Below, in pieces: positions 1 through 6,786 of a stretch of 11,545 nucleotides of DNA (within the stretch, counting starts at the first letter, position 1; each line of letters starts with the position of its first letter). The stretch is taken from positions 1-11,545 of the forward strand of contig JAJCYL010000001.1 in assembly GCA_029262955.1 (NCBI GenBank). Reading direction: 5' to 3'. The translations under genes and the position numbers were made by a program. The notes under the pieces were generated by a model, which worked only from the letters and a program-made list of their open reading frames with translations, did not search any database and was not told the DNA's origin. Origin of the DNA: Cytophagales bacterium. Lineage in GTDB: Bacteria > Bacteroidota > Bacteroidia > Cytophagales > Cyclobacteriaceae.

Positions 1-1800
1 AGCGGCGGTGGCAATGGCTTTCGCCGCACTAAATACAATTAGATCATTACCAGGGCTGAATTCGTAGTCATAGGGATCGGTTTTACCTTCTGCTTCAACT
101 AGCTCACCTGTTATTTGATCAACGTAAATAGTGAGATCGCCATTGGCGGTTGAAATATCCAACTCCCAAGAATCAATTCCGTTTTTGAATTTTTCTTTCC
201 AATCAATAATATCACCAGCGACATATTGTGCGGCAAAGTCTATCAATTGTTGAGGCACTGTTTCTTCCTGGGGTCCGTTTTGGCCATCCTCTATAACATC
301 ACCGGACACTGCGTCTATCTGGACAAATGCTACTCCTGCGTTATCTGGTTTTATTTTTACTTCGTAAATCCAGATAACTGTAGCAGGGTCTGAAGGATCA
401 ATTATGGTCTGTAAGCTCCATCTCATTATCTCTCCAGTGACCGTATTTGATGCAATTTGAAGTATTGCACTTAATACAACGAAGCCAGGGGCTGCAAATT
501 CGTAATCATAAGGCGCAGATTTTCCATCCGCTCCTAATAACAAAGTGCCTAACAGATCAACTTCAACTTCAACTATCGCACCACTGCTTGTTTGGACTGA
601 GATTGCCCAAATCGTCATCGTTTCTTTTGTTTTTTGTTTCCATTCTACAATATCGCCTGCAATCAACTGTGCGACGAAAGATCTTATGGCCTCAGGCAGT
701 GGTTCTACAGGTTCTTCAAATTCGATTACACCAGAAGAGGCATCGAATTCAACCTTTATGTTTTGCCCCTCTTCATTGATTATTTTAAATTCATAGATCC
801 ACTTATTATTTGCTGGATCGGCCTCGTCAACCTTGTATTTTAACTCCCATTTGTCCAATTCCCCGGGTTGAAATGTGAGTGCAATTAGTTTAGCTTCACT
901 GAATAGGAGCAGATCGTTTCCGGGGTCAAATTCATATTCAAATAAAGGACCCTTGCCTGAGACTTTTATCAATTCTCCGGTTTCCTGGTTGAGAATAATT
1001 TCAATAATACCATTTACCGATTCAATAAATATTTCCCAGGTATTGGAACCCTCATCTCCTTCTGCTGAATGAACGATATCACCATCAGTATAAGTTGGAA
1101 TTATGTCAAGAATATCCTGGGGCACTGCCACTTCTTCGTCTTCAATTTCATCTCCTTCACCCTTTATTTTCTTGCTGATCAACTCACCAGTGAAGGCATT
1201 GATTTCGATTTCCCAGGAACCGGATTCGTTCTTTAGATGAATCTCATATTCCCATTGATTGTCTTCTTCCAATTCTAATTCCCACCGTTTGACCGTTCCA
1301 TCTTCAGTTTCAAAAGCTGTCTGTAGGGCATCGGCTAAAGAGATAAAACTGCCACCAGGATTTACCACGTAATCAAATGGGCCTGATATCCCTTCCAATT
1401 TGATTATTTCAACTATTTCCTGTGAAACTACCGCCTTCAAGATGCCCTTACCAGGCATTTTTAACTGTAGCCTCCAACTGGACAGTCCACGGTCTTCTCT
1501 GTCCTGAAAATTAAGGACTTTGGCATTTGGGAAAATACTTTCCAGTTCTTCAGATAAATCGGTTAAAGAGACATGATTGGACAAAGTCCTGCCATTTGAT
1601 AGAGACTCGAAAAATGTCTCGTAAGGAGTTTCTAATTGCTTTAGGGTCGATGATGTTAGATCAGGAAAGGACTCAATTTCAAAGTCTTCAACGGGTATTT
1701 CAACTACGGGGGAAATTTCCTCAGGATCCTTATCACAGGAAACTAAAATAGTGCTCAGAGAAGCAAGAAAGAGTATAGACTTGAGGAATTTGAAATTCAC
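1..1800 (-). CDS. Large lipoprotein with PepSY-like tandem repeats (3' end outside window)
   Basis: This is an open frame of 600 codons running off the left edge, so the C-terminus is missing. The start is the GTG at 1800-1798: a TAA lies two codons upstream in frame and no ATG fits. Residues 1-22 form a lipoprotein signal with lipobox LVSC, giving a lipidated Cys22 followed by an acidic linker. From about residue 80 the protein consists of alternating helix and beta-strand modules. Landmarks of the type P-[FYL]-x-[DE]-Y-x-[FV] begin at residues 141, 285, 430 and 576, so the period is 144-146 residues. Each period holds two PepSY-like halves, seen as W-[ED]-[LIY]-x-[IF] strands, 'tGe(L/V)(I/V)' turns and 'VAGDI(V/I)xWK' helices. 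PepSY-type domains are known as small regulatory or inhibitory modules, often outside the cytoplasm. Which substrate or partner this one has is unknown. The repeat structure is seen directly; the PepSY-like assignment is inference from pattern. Confidence 0.8.
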   Translation of the reverse strand, partial: MNFKFLKSILFLASLSTILVSCDKDPEEISPVVEIPVEDFEIESFPDLTSSTLKQLETPYETFFESLSNGRTLSNHVSLTDLSEELESIFPNAKVLNFQDREDRGLSSWRLQLKMPGKGILKAVVSQEIVEIIKLEGISGPFDYVVNPGGSFISLADALQTAFETEDGTVKRWELELEEDNQWEYEIHLKNESGSWEIEINAFTGELISKKIKGEGDEIEDEEVAVPQDILDIIPTYTDGDIVHSAEGDEGSNTWEIFIESVNGIIEIILNQETGELIKVSGKGPLFEYEFDPGNDLLLFSEAKLIALTFQPGELDKWELKYKVDEADPANNKWIYEFKIINEEGQNIKVEFDASSGVIEFEEPVEPLPEAIRSFVAQLIAGDIVEWKQKTKETMTIWAISVQTSSGAIVEVEVDLLGTLLLGADGKSAPYDYEFAAPGFVVLSAILQIASNTVTGEIMRWSLQTIIDPSDPATVIWIYEVKIKPDNAGVAFVQIDAVSGDVIEDGQNGPQEETVPQQLIDFAAQYVAGDIIDWKEKFKNGIDSWELDISTANGDLTIYVDQITGELVEAEGKTDPYDYEFSPGNDLIVFSAAKAIATAA

Positions 1801-1900
1801 TAATTAAGTGTTAATTGAATTCTTTTCTACTATATATAAGACGTAAAAACATAACCGGATGGTTGGAAATAAAATACAATAAAATCAACAATTAATACTA
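1801..1900. other. Intergenic spacer with possible promoter for the repeat lipoprotein
   Basis: This AT-rich spacer separates the barrel gene from the repeat lipoprotein; both are on the minus strand. On that strand an element TATGTTTT lies about 43 bases before the GTG start. It differs from the Bacteroidota -7 consensus TAnnTTTG only in the last base, and a TTG lies about 23 bases further upstream. This is a weak promoter candidate at best. Confidence 0.25.
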
Positions 1901-1906
1901 TTAATT
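1890..1906 (-). terminator. AT-only inverted repeat at the 3' end of the sigma operon
   Basis: AATTAATA and TATTAATT form a perfect inverted repeat around a single central base and include the stop codon of the barrel gene. The minus strand continues with a T-rich stretch (GTTGATTTTATTG). It could act as a weak terminator or 3' stabiliser. The stem has no GC pair, so the call is tentative. Confidence 0.35.
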
Positions 1907-3208
1907 AAATATGGTATAGTGTACACCTACATTAAACCCAATGGAGGCCGTTTTTGACGAACGAAGGAAACTGGCCTCTTCAGGATCATCCTTGTAAACA
2001 CTATTTAGACCATACCGCAATCTAATAGATGGATGGAGTGACCAGGAATTAGTAAGCTGATAGGACAATTCATAACCTGCAATCAATCCAACATTAAACT
2101 TAGAAAACGAATCCGTAAGGGGTAAGATTTCATCCCCAACACTTTCAGTTGCCTTACTCAAATGCCCAATGAAGATCCCGAATAAATAATTGGTATTGAT
2201 GTTTTTGCCGATCGCTGCCAAGCGACGATTTTTCTTCTTTAACAGCAGTTCGATCTTTTGATATTTTAAATCTATGCTTGTTGGTAAGTAATTCCCACCA
2301 ATGTATTCATGGTAGCGTTGTCCCTCCCCAGAATATATATAAGCTTCGAGTTGAACCGCAAAATTCTTATTTAATTCATATCCCCCAAGTAGTCCATACT
2401 CGACATTTAGGTCTATTGACGTTGAGTTTAGGGATTCTGAATTGAAATTATTTAAGGTCTTGGAGTTAATTAGCCAATTATTTTTTAGACTTCCAATAGC
2501 TCCAACATACCACCTGGTACTCGAATTAGTAGTAAAAAGACTTTTTGTAATGAATGCCACGCTATCTGGAACTGACCGTCCTTCTGAGATGGTGTTGTAG
2601 TAAATGTCCTTTGGCCTGAACACATTGGAAATTGAGGGTTTGGAGTTTTCCCTCGCCCCAACCGGAATTATAGCTTTCGAGACTAGGGTTGATGATGTTG
2701 ACACTTCAATATTTGGGAGCGGGTAATCCGCCTGTGAATTATCAGTAAGCTCATCTAATAGATCGGTTGAGTCCAATAGATTGGTTGAGGTATTCTGAAA
2801 AGAACCTGAAGCACTAATATTCCTTTCGGTCTCAGGGGATTCTGCAAGAATTGGAGTTGATTGGTCATCGCCCTCGCTCTTAAATGCTAATGTTGGGGTT
2901 TCCTGAGCCGCATTGATTGGACCTTCATCTGTTGACCCAATATTAACTGTGGCGTAAGTAAGTGTCAATAATAAAACGGCTGCCGAACTCATATAGGAGA
3001 ATTGGTCATACCATTTTATTTGGTGAGCATGTTGAATTGCCTCACCAACTCCGTGCCATACACTGTCAAGATCAAGTTGTGTTTCAACACTATTCCAAAC
3101 ATCATTAAGATCCAGTCCATCTCCGATATTTTGCCATACCTCTGCTGGAGGGGTTGTTGGGTTCTCCTCAAGAATTCTTTTGATCAATTTGGACAGGTAA
3201 TCTCTCAT
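1901..3208 (-). CDS. Membrane-anchored anti-sigma-like protein with C-terminal outer-membrane beta-barrel domain
   Basis: The preferred start is the ATG at 3208, which overlaps the sigma-factor stop by one base (TGATG) and gives 435 aa; an in-frame TTG lies one codon earlier. The first 70 residues are probably cytoplasmic and contain three imperfect 13-residue repeats beginning with Val-Trp (about residues 24, 37 and 50) with the pattern VWxx[VI]xxxLDLxx. One hydrophobic segment (about 71-91) follows, then about 120 Ser/Thr/Asn-rich residues without predicted structure. From about residue 228 (RWYVGAIGS) to the end, alternating aromatic and glycine-rich strands (YGLLGGYEL, FNVGLIAGYEL, SIGFNVGVHYTIF) and a terminal aromatic resemble the 8-strand beta-barrel families of Bacteroidota. 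Coupling to an ECF sigma gene makes the N-terminus a likely anti-sigma region. The link between sigma binding and the barrel is inferred. Confidence 0.8.
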   Translation of the reverse strand: MRDYLSKLIKRILEENPTTPPAEVWQNIGDGLDLNDVWNSVETQLDLDSVWHGVGEAIQHAHQIKWYDQFSYMSSAAVLLLTLTYATVNIGSTDEGPINAAQETPTLAFKSEGDDQSTPILAESPETERNISASGSFQNTSTNLLDSTDLLDELTDNSQADYPLPNIEVSTSSTLVSKAIIPVGARENSKPSISNVFRPKDIYYNTISEGRSVPDSVAFITKSLFTTNSSTRWYVGAIGSLKNNWLINSKTLNNFNSESLNSTSIDLNVEYGLLGGYELNKNFAVQLEAYIYSGEGQRYHEYIGGNYLPTSIDLKYQKIELLLKKKNRRLAAIGKNINTNYLFGIFIGHLSKATESVGDEILPLTDSFSKFNVGLIAGYELSYQLTNSWSLHPSIRLRYGLNSVYKDDPEEASFLRSSKTASIGFNVGVHYTIFN

Positions 3209-3750
3209 CAATTCACGTTTTCACCTGCCAACATTTTTTGTAGTAACATTCTTGCCCTGTTAAACTGAGACTTAGATGTCCCTTCAGAGATATCTAATTG
3301 CTTAGCTATTTCGCGATGAGTATATCCCTCAATTGCGTAGAGATTAAAAATTACTCTAGCCCCATTAGGCAATTCATTCAATCTCATGAGGACCGATTGC
3401 AAGTCGAGATTTTCAGATAGTGAGTGATCGACTAGTTCATTATCAAACTCTTCACTCAATTCGGTCCACTGTAATTCGTTTTTATTTTTCCGGAGGTAGT
3501 CAATGGCAGTGTGGACAATGATTTTACGAATCCACCCATTGAGTACACCATTGCCTTTATAGGTAGAAATTTTGTCAAAAACCTTTAGGAAACTCTCTTG
3601 TAAAATGTCTTTGGCTGTCGGCCTGTCCCTGGTATAGCTAAGTGTAAGCGTGAACATTTGAGGAGAATATTCCCTATATAGAATCTCCTGAAACTTTCGA
3701 TCATTCTTGATACACCCTTTGACTATTTGTATTTCGCTATATTTCTCCAA
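3208..3750 (-). CDS. RNA polymerase sigma factor, ECF (sigma-70) family
   Basis: This 180-aa protein has typical ECF length and layout. Region 2 spans about residues 22-90: LYREYSPQMFTLTLSYTRDR, then the core-binding stretch AKDILQESFLKVFDKI and the -10-recognition part LNGWIRKIIVHTAIDYLRKN. A short acidic linker (TELSEEFDNELVDHSL) follows. Region 4 spans about 122-175 with the helix-turn-helix YTHREIAKQLDISEGTSKSQFNRAR. The start is a TTG at 3750; an in-frame TAA lies four codons upstream (3762-3760) and no ATG or GTG is available in between. It lies 5 bp after the upstream lipoprotein stop and overlaps the next gene by one base, so all three are probably co-transcribed and translationally coupled. 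The promoters it reads cannot be determined here; autoregulation of its own operon is plausible. Confidence 0.93.
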   Translation of the reverse strand: MEKYSEIQIVKGCIKNDRKFQEILYREYSPQMFTLTLSYTRDRPTAKDILQESFLKVFDKISTYKGNGVLNGWIRKIIVHTAIDYLRKNKNELQWTELSEEFDNELVDHSLSENLDLQSVLMRLNELPNGARVIFNLYAIEGYTHREIAKQLDISEGTSKSQFNRARMLLQKMLAGENVN

Positions 3751-3755
3751 AGAAA

Positions 3756-4457
3756 TTACTTAAAGGTCACCATCATATAATTCACTAATTGACTTTCAAG
3801 GATAGATAGGATATCCGAATTGAGTTCTTCTGAAATAATCAAAGTCCCTTTCGAGTCAAGCTCATTTACAGCCTGTTCCATTCTGTCTCTACTAATGGTA
3901 CCAAATAGCCCGGTAGCATCAAACTCAATACTTGCCTCATTTAGAGTTCCCTTACTAAATGAAATTGCGGCTGAACCATCCTCTTTTTGAGCGGCCATTT
4001 CTAGCGTTAAATTTCGCCCTATTTCAGCCAGAAGTAAGACGTTACGATCCTGCTCCAGGGAGCGATAAATACCTTCGATAGTGACACTGTTGCCATTTGA
4101 ACCCGACAGCCTGAATGATATTTCTACAGTCTCATAAACTCCTTGTGGTATTTCAAAATCTAGCATTTTCACACTTGCTGGCCATTCAAGCTTGAGGTCT
4201 TCATCAAAGGCTTTTTCAAAAAAGAAATCAGGGGCATTATCTCTCATACCTTCAAATTCAAATTCTTTGATTAAAAAATGAATTTTACTAAAACTGAGGT
4301 GATCAATGGAGTTGGAGGTTCCTCTCAGAAGGAAAGAGAAACTTGTGGGACTAGGTTTGGTGAAATCCTCTTTTCCACAAGAAAGCAGAAAAAATGAAAG
4401 TAAAAAAACACCAAATTTGTTTCTAAAAGCTGTCATTTTGAGTTGGCAAAATAACAT
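3756..4457 (-). CDS. Lipoprotein of unknown function, first gene of the sigma-factor operon
   Basis: This 233-aa protein has an SPII signal: a basic N-terminus, the hydrophobic core FGVFLLSFFLL and the lipobox LLSC-G (Cys27 from the first ATG). A second ATG at 4436 gives a more compact signal (MTAFRNKF...) and may be the true start. The mature part appears beta-rich, with alternating short strands, a 'FEIPQGVYETVEISFRLSG' stretch and a Met/Tyr-containing C-terminus (VNYMMVTFK). The segment 'IPQGVYxTVEISFRLSG' recalls the 'LPAGxxxxIRLILG' segment of the neighbouring DUF4382 proteins, so it could be a distant relative, but the similarity is slight. No family is recognised. Its location directly ahead of the ECF sigma gene suggests it belongs to the same sensing or response circuit. 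Confidence 0.78.
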   Translation of the reverse strand: MLFCQLKMTAFRNKFGVFLLSFFLLSCGKEDFTKPSPTSFSFLLRGTSNSIDHLSFSKIHFLIKEFEFEGMRDNAPDFFFEKAFDEDLKLEWPASVKMLDFEIPQGVYETVEISFRLSGSNGNSVTIEGIYRSLEQDRNVLLLAEIGRNLTLEMAAQKEDGSAAISFSKGTLNEASIEFDATGLFGTISRDRMEQAVNELDSKGTLIISEELNSDILSILESQLVNYMMVTFK

Positions 4458-4460
4458 TTG

Positions 4461-4495
4461 ACTAAATGCTCAATTGCCATTTAGTATATACTAAA
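4461..4495. promoter_or_regulatory. Nested palindrome upstream of the sigma-factor operon
   Basis: Three half-sites of one motif alternate in orientation. ACTAAATG at 4461-4468 and CATTTAGT at 4478-4485 are exact inverted copies 9 bp apart. The second also forms the left arm of the perfect 16-bp palindrome TTTAGTATATACTAAA at 4480-4495. The block ends only 4 bp before the first possible start of the lipoprotein gene (minus strand), where an operator or a leader hairpin would act. The regulator is unknown. Confidence 0.5.
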
Positions 4496-4552
4496 CAGCT
4501 TATAAATGTAACTCTTTCGAGGCAATAGTTGATTCTACCCTTTATAGATTTT

Positions 4553-4584
4553 AAAAGGAGAGGGCCGTATAATGCTCTCCTTTT
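4553..4584 (-). terminator. Rho-independent terminator of the minus-strand DUF4382 gene
   Basis: AAAAGGAGAG (4553-4562) pairs perfectly with CTCTCCTTTT (4575-4584) across a 12-base loop. It lies 13 bp beyond the stop codon of the DUF4382 gene at 4598. On the minus strand the hairpin ends in TTTT. On the plus strand the T run is seven long, but no plus-strand gene leads into it. Confidence 0.75.
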
Positions 4585-4597
4585 TTTCATAAAGATA

Positions 4598-5419
4598 TTA
4601 TAGTAATACCACCGAGCCTACATCAGTGACCACCCCAATTTCAACCACAGCTTCTGTAGTGCCTGTGATTTCATCACCCAAATCTGTTGTTTGAACAACG
4701 ACAATGTTGTACTGACCCGCAGAAAGACCACGTAAAACGAACTCACCTGCATCGTTAGTGAAAGTGGTGTTTTCAGTTCCATCTTCATGTGTGGCAGTGA
4801 CGGTTGAATTTCCTATTGGATCAACTATGCCTCGAATAGCTCCACTGGTAGCTTCAACACTGGTTTTGATAACAGGCTTTAAATTATATTTTCCTGCGTT
4901 GCCAGTGCTGACAATAGATTTAGACGCGTCAAAATCGAGCAACACTTTATAGGTAATTCCTTCTTCAAGATCTAAGTTGACATTCAACTTTAGGCCTGAT
5001 TGTGATCCGCTTGGAACAGTTAGTTCCTGCATGTCCGGGGCTGCAGGGTCTTCGGTTTCGATGAATAACTCGTTTTGATCTCCAAGTATTAAACGAATTT
5101 GACTTAACCTACCAGCTGGTAATTCGACATCAGCAAGTATAGCTTCCAGTCCCGCAGTAAGCTCAAGAATGTCGAAAACCCCAGTGTTGACCCCTTCAAG
5201 ACTGGTGAATCCCCCTTCATCGGTTCCAGAATTGATTTGAACATCCTGAATATCAATATTGACCTTCTCGAAGTCTCCTGGGGCGTCTATTAGTGCTACC
5301 TGTAATGTGGCAGTACCATTTTCATCGTTGCCGCATGAGACCGTCAGAAATCCGACGACAATCAATGTGAACAATTTGATAACGTTGGAATGATTGTAAT
5401 CAATAGGGACGAATCTCAT
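4598..5419 (-). CDS. DUF4382 lipoprotein with C-terminal carboxypeptidase-regulatory-like domain
   Basis: This is a 273-aa lipoprotein. The signal has hydrophobic core VIKLFTLIVVGFLTVSC with Cys29 followed by GNDEN. The DUF4382 domain fills about residues 38-190, with family landmarks LIDAPGDFEKVNIDIQDVQI, DILELTAG, LPAGRLSQIRLILG, VPSGSQSGLKL and YKVLLDFDASKSIV...GKYNLKPVIK. After a short linker, GAIRGIVDPIGNSTVTA... DAGEFVLRGLSAGQYNIVV (about 193-273) has the layout of a carboxypeptidase-regulatory-like beta-sandwich. DUF4382 proteins are common envelope lipoproteins of unknown function. The gene is transcribed away from its paralogue at 5672, with about 250 bp between the two starts, and ends in its own terminator, so it is probably monocistronic. 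The family assignment is firm; the role is unknown. Confidence 0.9.
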   Translation of the reverse strand: MRFVPIDYNHSNVIKLFTLIVVGFLTVSCGNDENGTATLQVALIDAPGDFEKVNIDIQDVQINSGTDEGGFTSLEGVNTGVFDILELTAGLEAILADVELPAGRLSQIRLILGDQNELFIETEDPAAPDMQELTVPSGSQSGLKLNVNLDLEEGITYKVLLDFDASKSIVSTGNAGKYNLKPVIKTSVEATSGAIRGIVDPIGNSTVTATHEDGTENTTFTNDAGEFVLRGLSAGQYNIVVVQTTDLGDEITGTTEAVVEIGVVTDVGSVVLL

Positions 5420-5671
5420 AAAATATATTTTTTTTATAAAAAATTGAACATTTACAATATGATGACGAAGAGTAAGTCTGAAAGGTTGGAATCAATTTGA
5501 ATAGTATTTCTTAATGATTTTGAAGGGATTGAGCAATGGCCAATAGACCTAATTATGGCCGTCCATTCCAACTATTTGGTTGTTGGTTGCGTCTTTTAAT
5601 TGAACTTGGTTCTTTTCAAATCCAGAATGGAGATAGTTCACTGCCCTCATCTAATTCGGATTCACCGAAAT
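5420..5671. other. Divergent intergenic region between two DUF4382 genes
   Basis: The region is AT-rich beside the minus-strand gene (T and A runs at 5420-5445) and more mixed towards the plus-strand gene. GTTGGAAT at 5484-5491 has an inverted copy, ATTCCAAC, at 5567-5574. The motif ATGGCC occurs twice in direct orientation near 5535 and 5554. No convincing promoter element is seen for either gene. Confidence 0.3.
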
Positions 5672-6697
5672 ATGTATATCTATTATCTACAAATTCAGAA
5701 AATCAAGATTTCTTTTTCAGCACTAGCTCTTACTTTTTGCATGATTTTCTGCTGCATCACTTCATGCACTTCAGATTTTGAGGACGAGGAACTCAATCTT
5801 GAGACTAGTTCTCGACTAATCATCAGATTGACTGATGCACCCGGTGACTTTGAAAAGGTCAATATTGATTTGCAGGAGATGCATATTAAAAATTCGGATG
5901 GATGGAATTCACTGGAAAGTTTTGAAGCTGGAATCTACAATCTGTTAGAATTACAGAATGGAGTAGAAGAGGTATTGGTGGATGAGATGTCTTTCAATTC
6001 TGACATTACAGAGATTCGCCTTATTCTTGGTGAAGAGAACACAGTGGTTGTTGATGGTAAAGAATTTGTTCTCAAAACACCCAGTGGTCAAAAGTCGGGG
6101 GTTAAGATTAAAATTGATGGAATTATAAATGATGGAAGCGATTTTTCTGTCCTTCTTGATTTTGATGCTCATAAATCAGTTATCAAAGCCGGAAACTCTG
6201 GTGCATATATCTTAAAACCAGTGATTAAGGCAACAATGCCAGATGGAACTGAAGTTGAAGGTGAAGAAGATGAGGGAGAAGATGAAGGAAATAATGATGA
6301 GGATGGGAATGATGATGATAATGGAGACGGAAATGACGAGGGTGATGACGATGATGAAGGAGAGAATGGAGATGAGGGAGATGACAATGATGACGACAAT
6401 GGAAATGAAGGAGATGATGATGAAGGAGAAAATGATGGTGAGGGTGAAGATGACTCAAAGAAGCTTGTTATTTGCCATATTCCACCAGGAAACCCAGACA
6501 ACTCACGAACTATAAGTATTTCTGAATCAGCCTGGCCAGCTCATGAAGCTCACGGAGATTCAATGGGAGCGTGTGGTGAGGGAGATGATGATGATAGTGA
6601 CGATGGAGATGGCAGTGATGACGGAGATGATGAGGACGACAATGGAGAAAATGATGATGATGGTGGAGACGATGGAGACGATATTAGTGGTAATTAG
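5672..6697 (+). CDS. DUF4382 lipoprotein with acidic tracts and a Cys/His CHIPPG module
   Basis: The start is best placed at ATG 5672 (341 aa), which gives a clean SPII signal: MYIYYLQIQKIK, core ISFSALALTFCMIFCC, lipobox ITSC with Cys32. In-frame alternatives at 5600 (TTG) and 5627 (ATG) would add charged residues before the signal. A DUF4382 domain (about 45-190) follows, with LTDAPGDFEKVNIDLQEMHI, IRLILG, TPSGQKSGVKI and LLDFDAHKSVI...AYILKPVIKAT, closely matching the divergent neighbour. Next come an acidic Asp/Glu/Gly/Asn tract (about 193-262), a compact module from Cys268 to Cys301 (CHIPPG ... PAHEAHGD ... GAC) and a second acidic tail to the end. The tails could bind Ca2+ or other cations, and the Cys/His pattern could bind a metal. 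Both ideas are inference. The gene is followed by a hairpin at 6728. Confidence 0.85.
   Translation: MYIYYLQIQKIKISFSALALTFCMIFCCITSCTSDFEDEELNLETSSRLIIRLTDAPGDFEKVNIDLQEMHIKNSDGWNSLESFEAGIYNLLELQNGVEEVLVDEMSFNSDITEIRLILGEENTVVVDGKEFVLKTPSGQKSGVKIKIDGIINDGSDFSVLLDFDAHKSVIKAGNSGAYILKPVIKATMPDGTEVEGEEDEGEDEGNNDEDGNDDDNGDGNDEGDDDDEGENGDEGDDNDDDNGNEGDDDEGENDGEGEDDSKKLVICHIPPGNPDNSRTISISESAWPAHEAHGDSMGACGEGDDDDSDDGDGSDDGDDEDDNGENDDDGGDDGDDISGN
6247..6459 (+). repeat. Low-complexity acidic-codon tract 1
   Basis: About 210 bp of degenerate GAT/GAA/GGA/AAT triplets encode almost only Asp, Glu, Gly and Asn. Purines dominate the plus strand. It is part of the DUF4382 gene, and open frames in the other phases (Met/Lys-rich or Ser/Pro-rich) are artefacts of this composition. 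Confidence 0.85.
6575..6694 (+). repeat. Low-complexity acidic-codon tract 2
   Basis: This second Asp-dominated tract lies after the CHIPPG module and runs to the last residues (ending GDDISGN). It has the same codon style as tract 1, which suggests both arose by triplet expansion. Confidence 0.8.
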
Positions 6698-6727
6698 CCT
6701 GTGCTAGTCCATGTCCTATATTAAAAG

Positions 6728-6751
6728 AAACCAATTAGATTTAATTGGTTT
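6728..6751 (+). terminator. Hairpin downstream of the plus-strand DUF4382 gene
   Basis: AAACCAATTA (6728-6737) and TAATTGGTTT (6742-6751) form a perfect 10-bp stem with a GATT loop, 30 bp after the stop codon. The sequence after the stem has only the T's of the stem itself, so termination strength is uncertain. Confidence 0.6.
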
Positions 6752-6786
6752 AGCCTGACTCACATCATAAGCCACAGAGTGATTTA

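Noticed and set aside
447..1751. Several plus-strand open frames of 65-110 codons
   Set aside because: They lie antisense to the continuous 600-codon repeat lipoprotein, have no domain or signal and use unlikely codons.
4480..4495. 16-bp palindrome as a rho-independent terminator
   Set aside because: It lies upstream of the gene, is only AT-rich with no T run, and a much better terminator is present at 4553-4584.
5536..5781. 81-codon plus-strand frame before the second DUF4382 gene
   Set aside because: It overlaps the signal peptide of the DUF4382 gene in another phase and shows no family features.
6169..6515. Ser/Pro-rich, His/Leu-rich and Met/Lys-rich frames over the acidic tract
   Set aside because: They are composition artefacts of the GAT/GAA/GGA triplet stretch; only the acidic frame links to a DUF4382 domain and a signal peptide.
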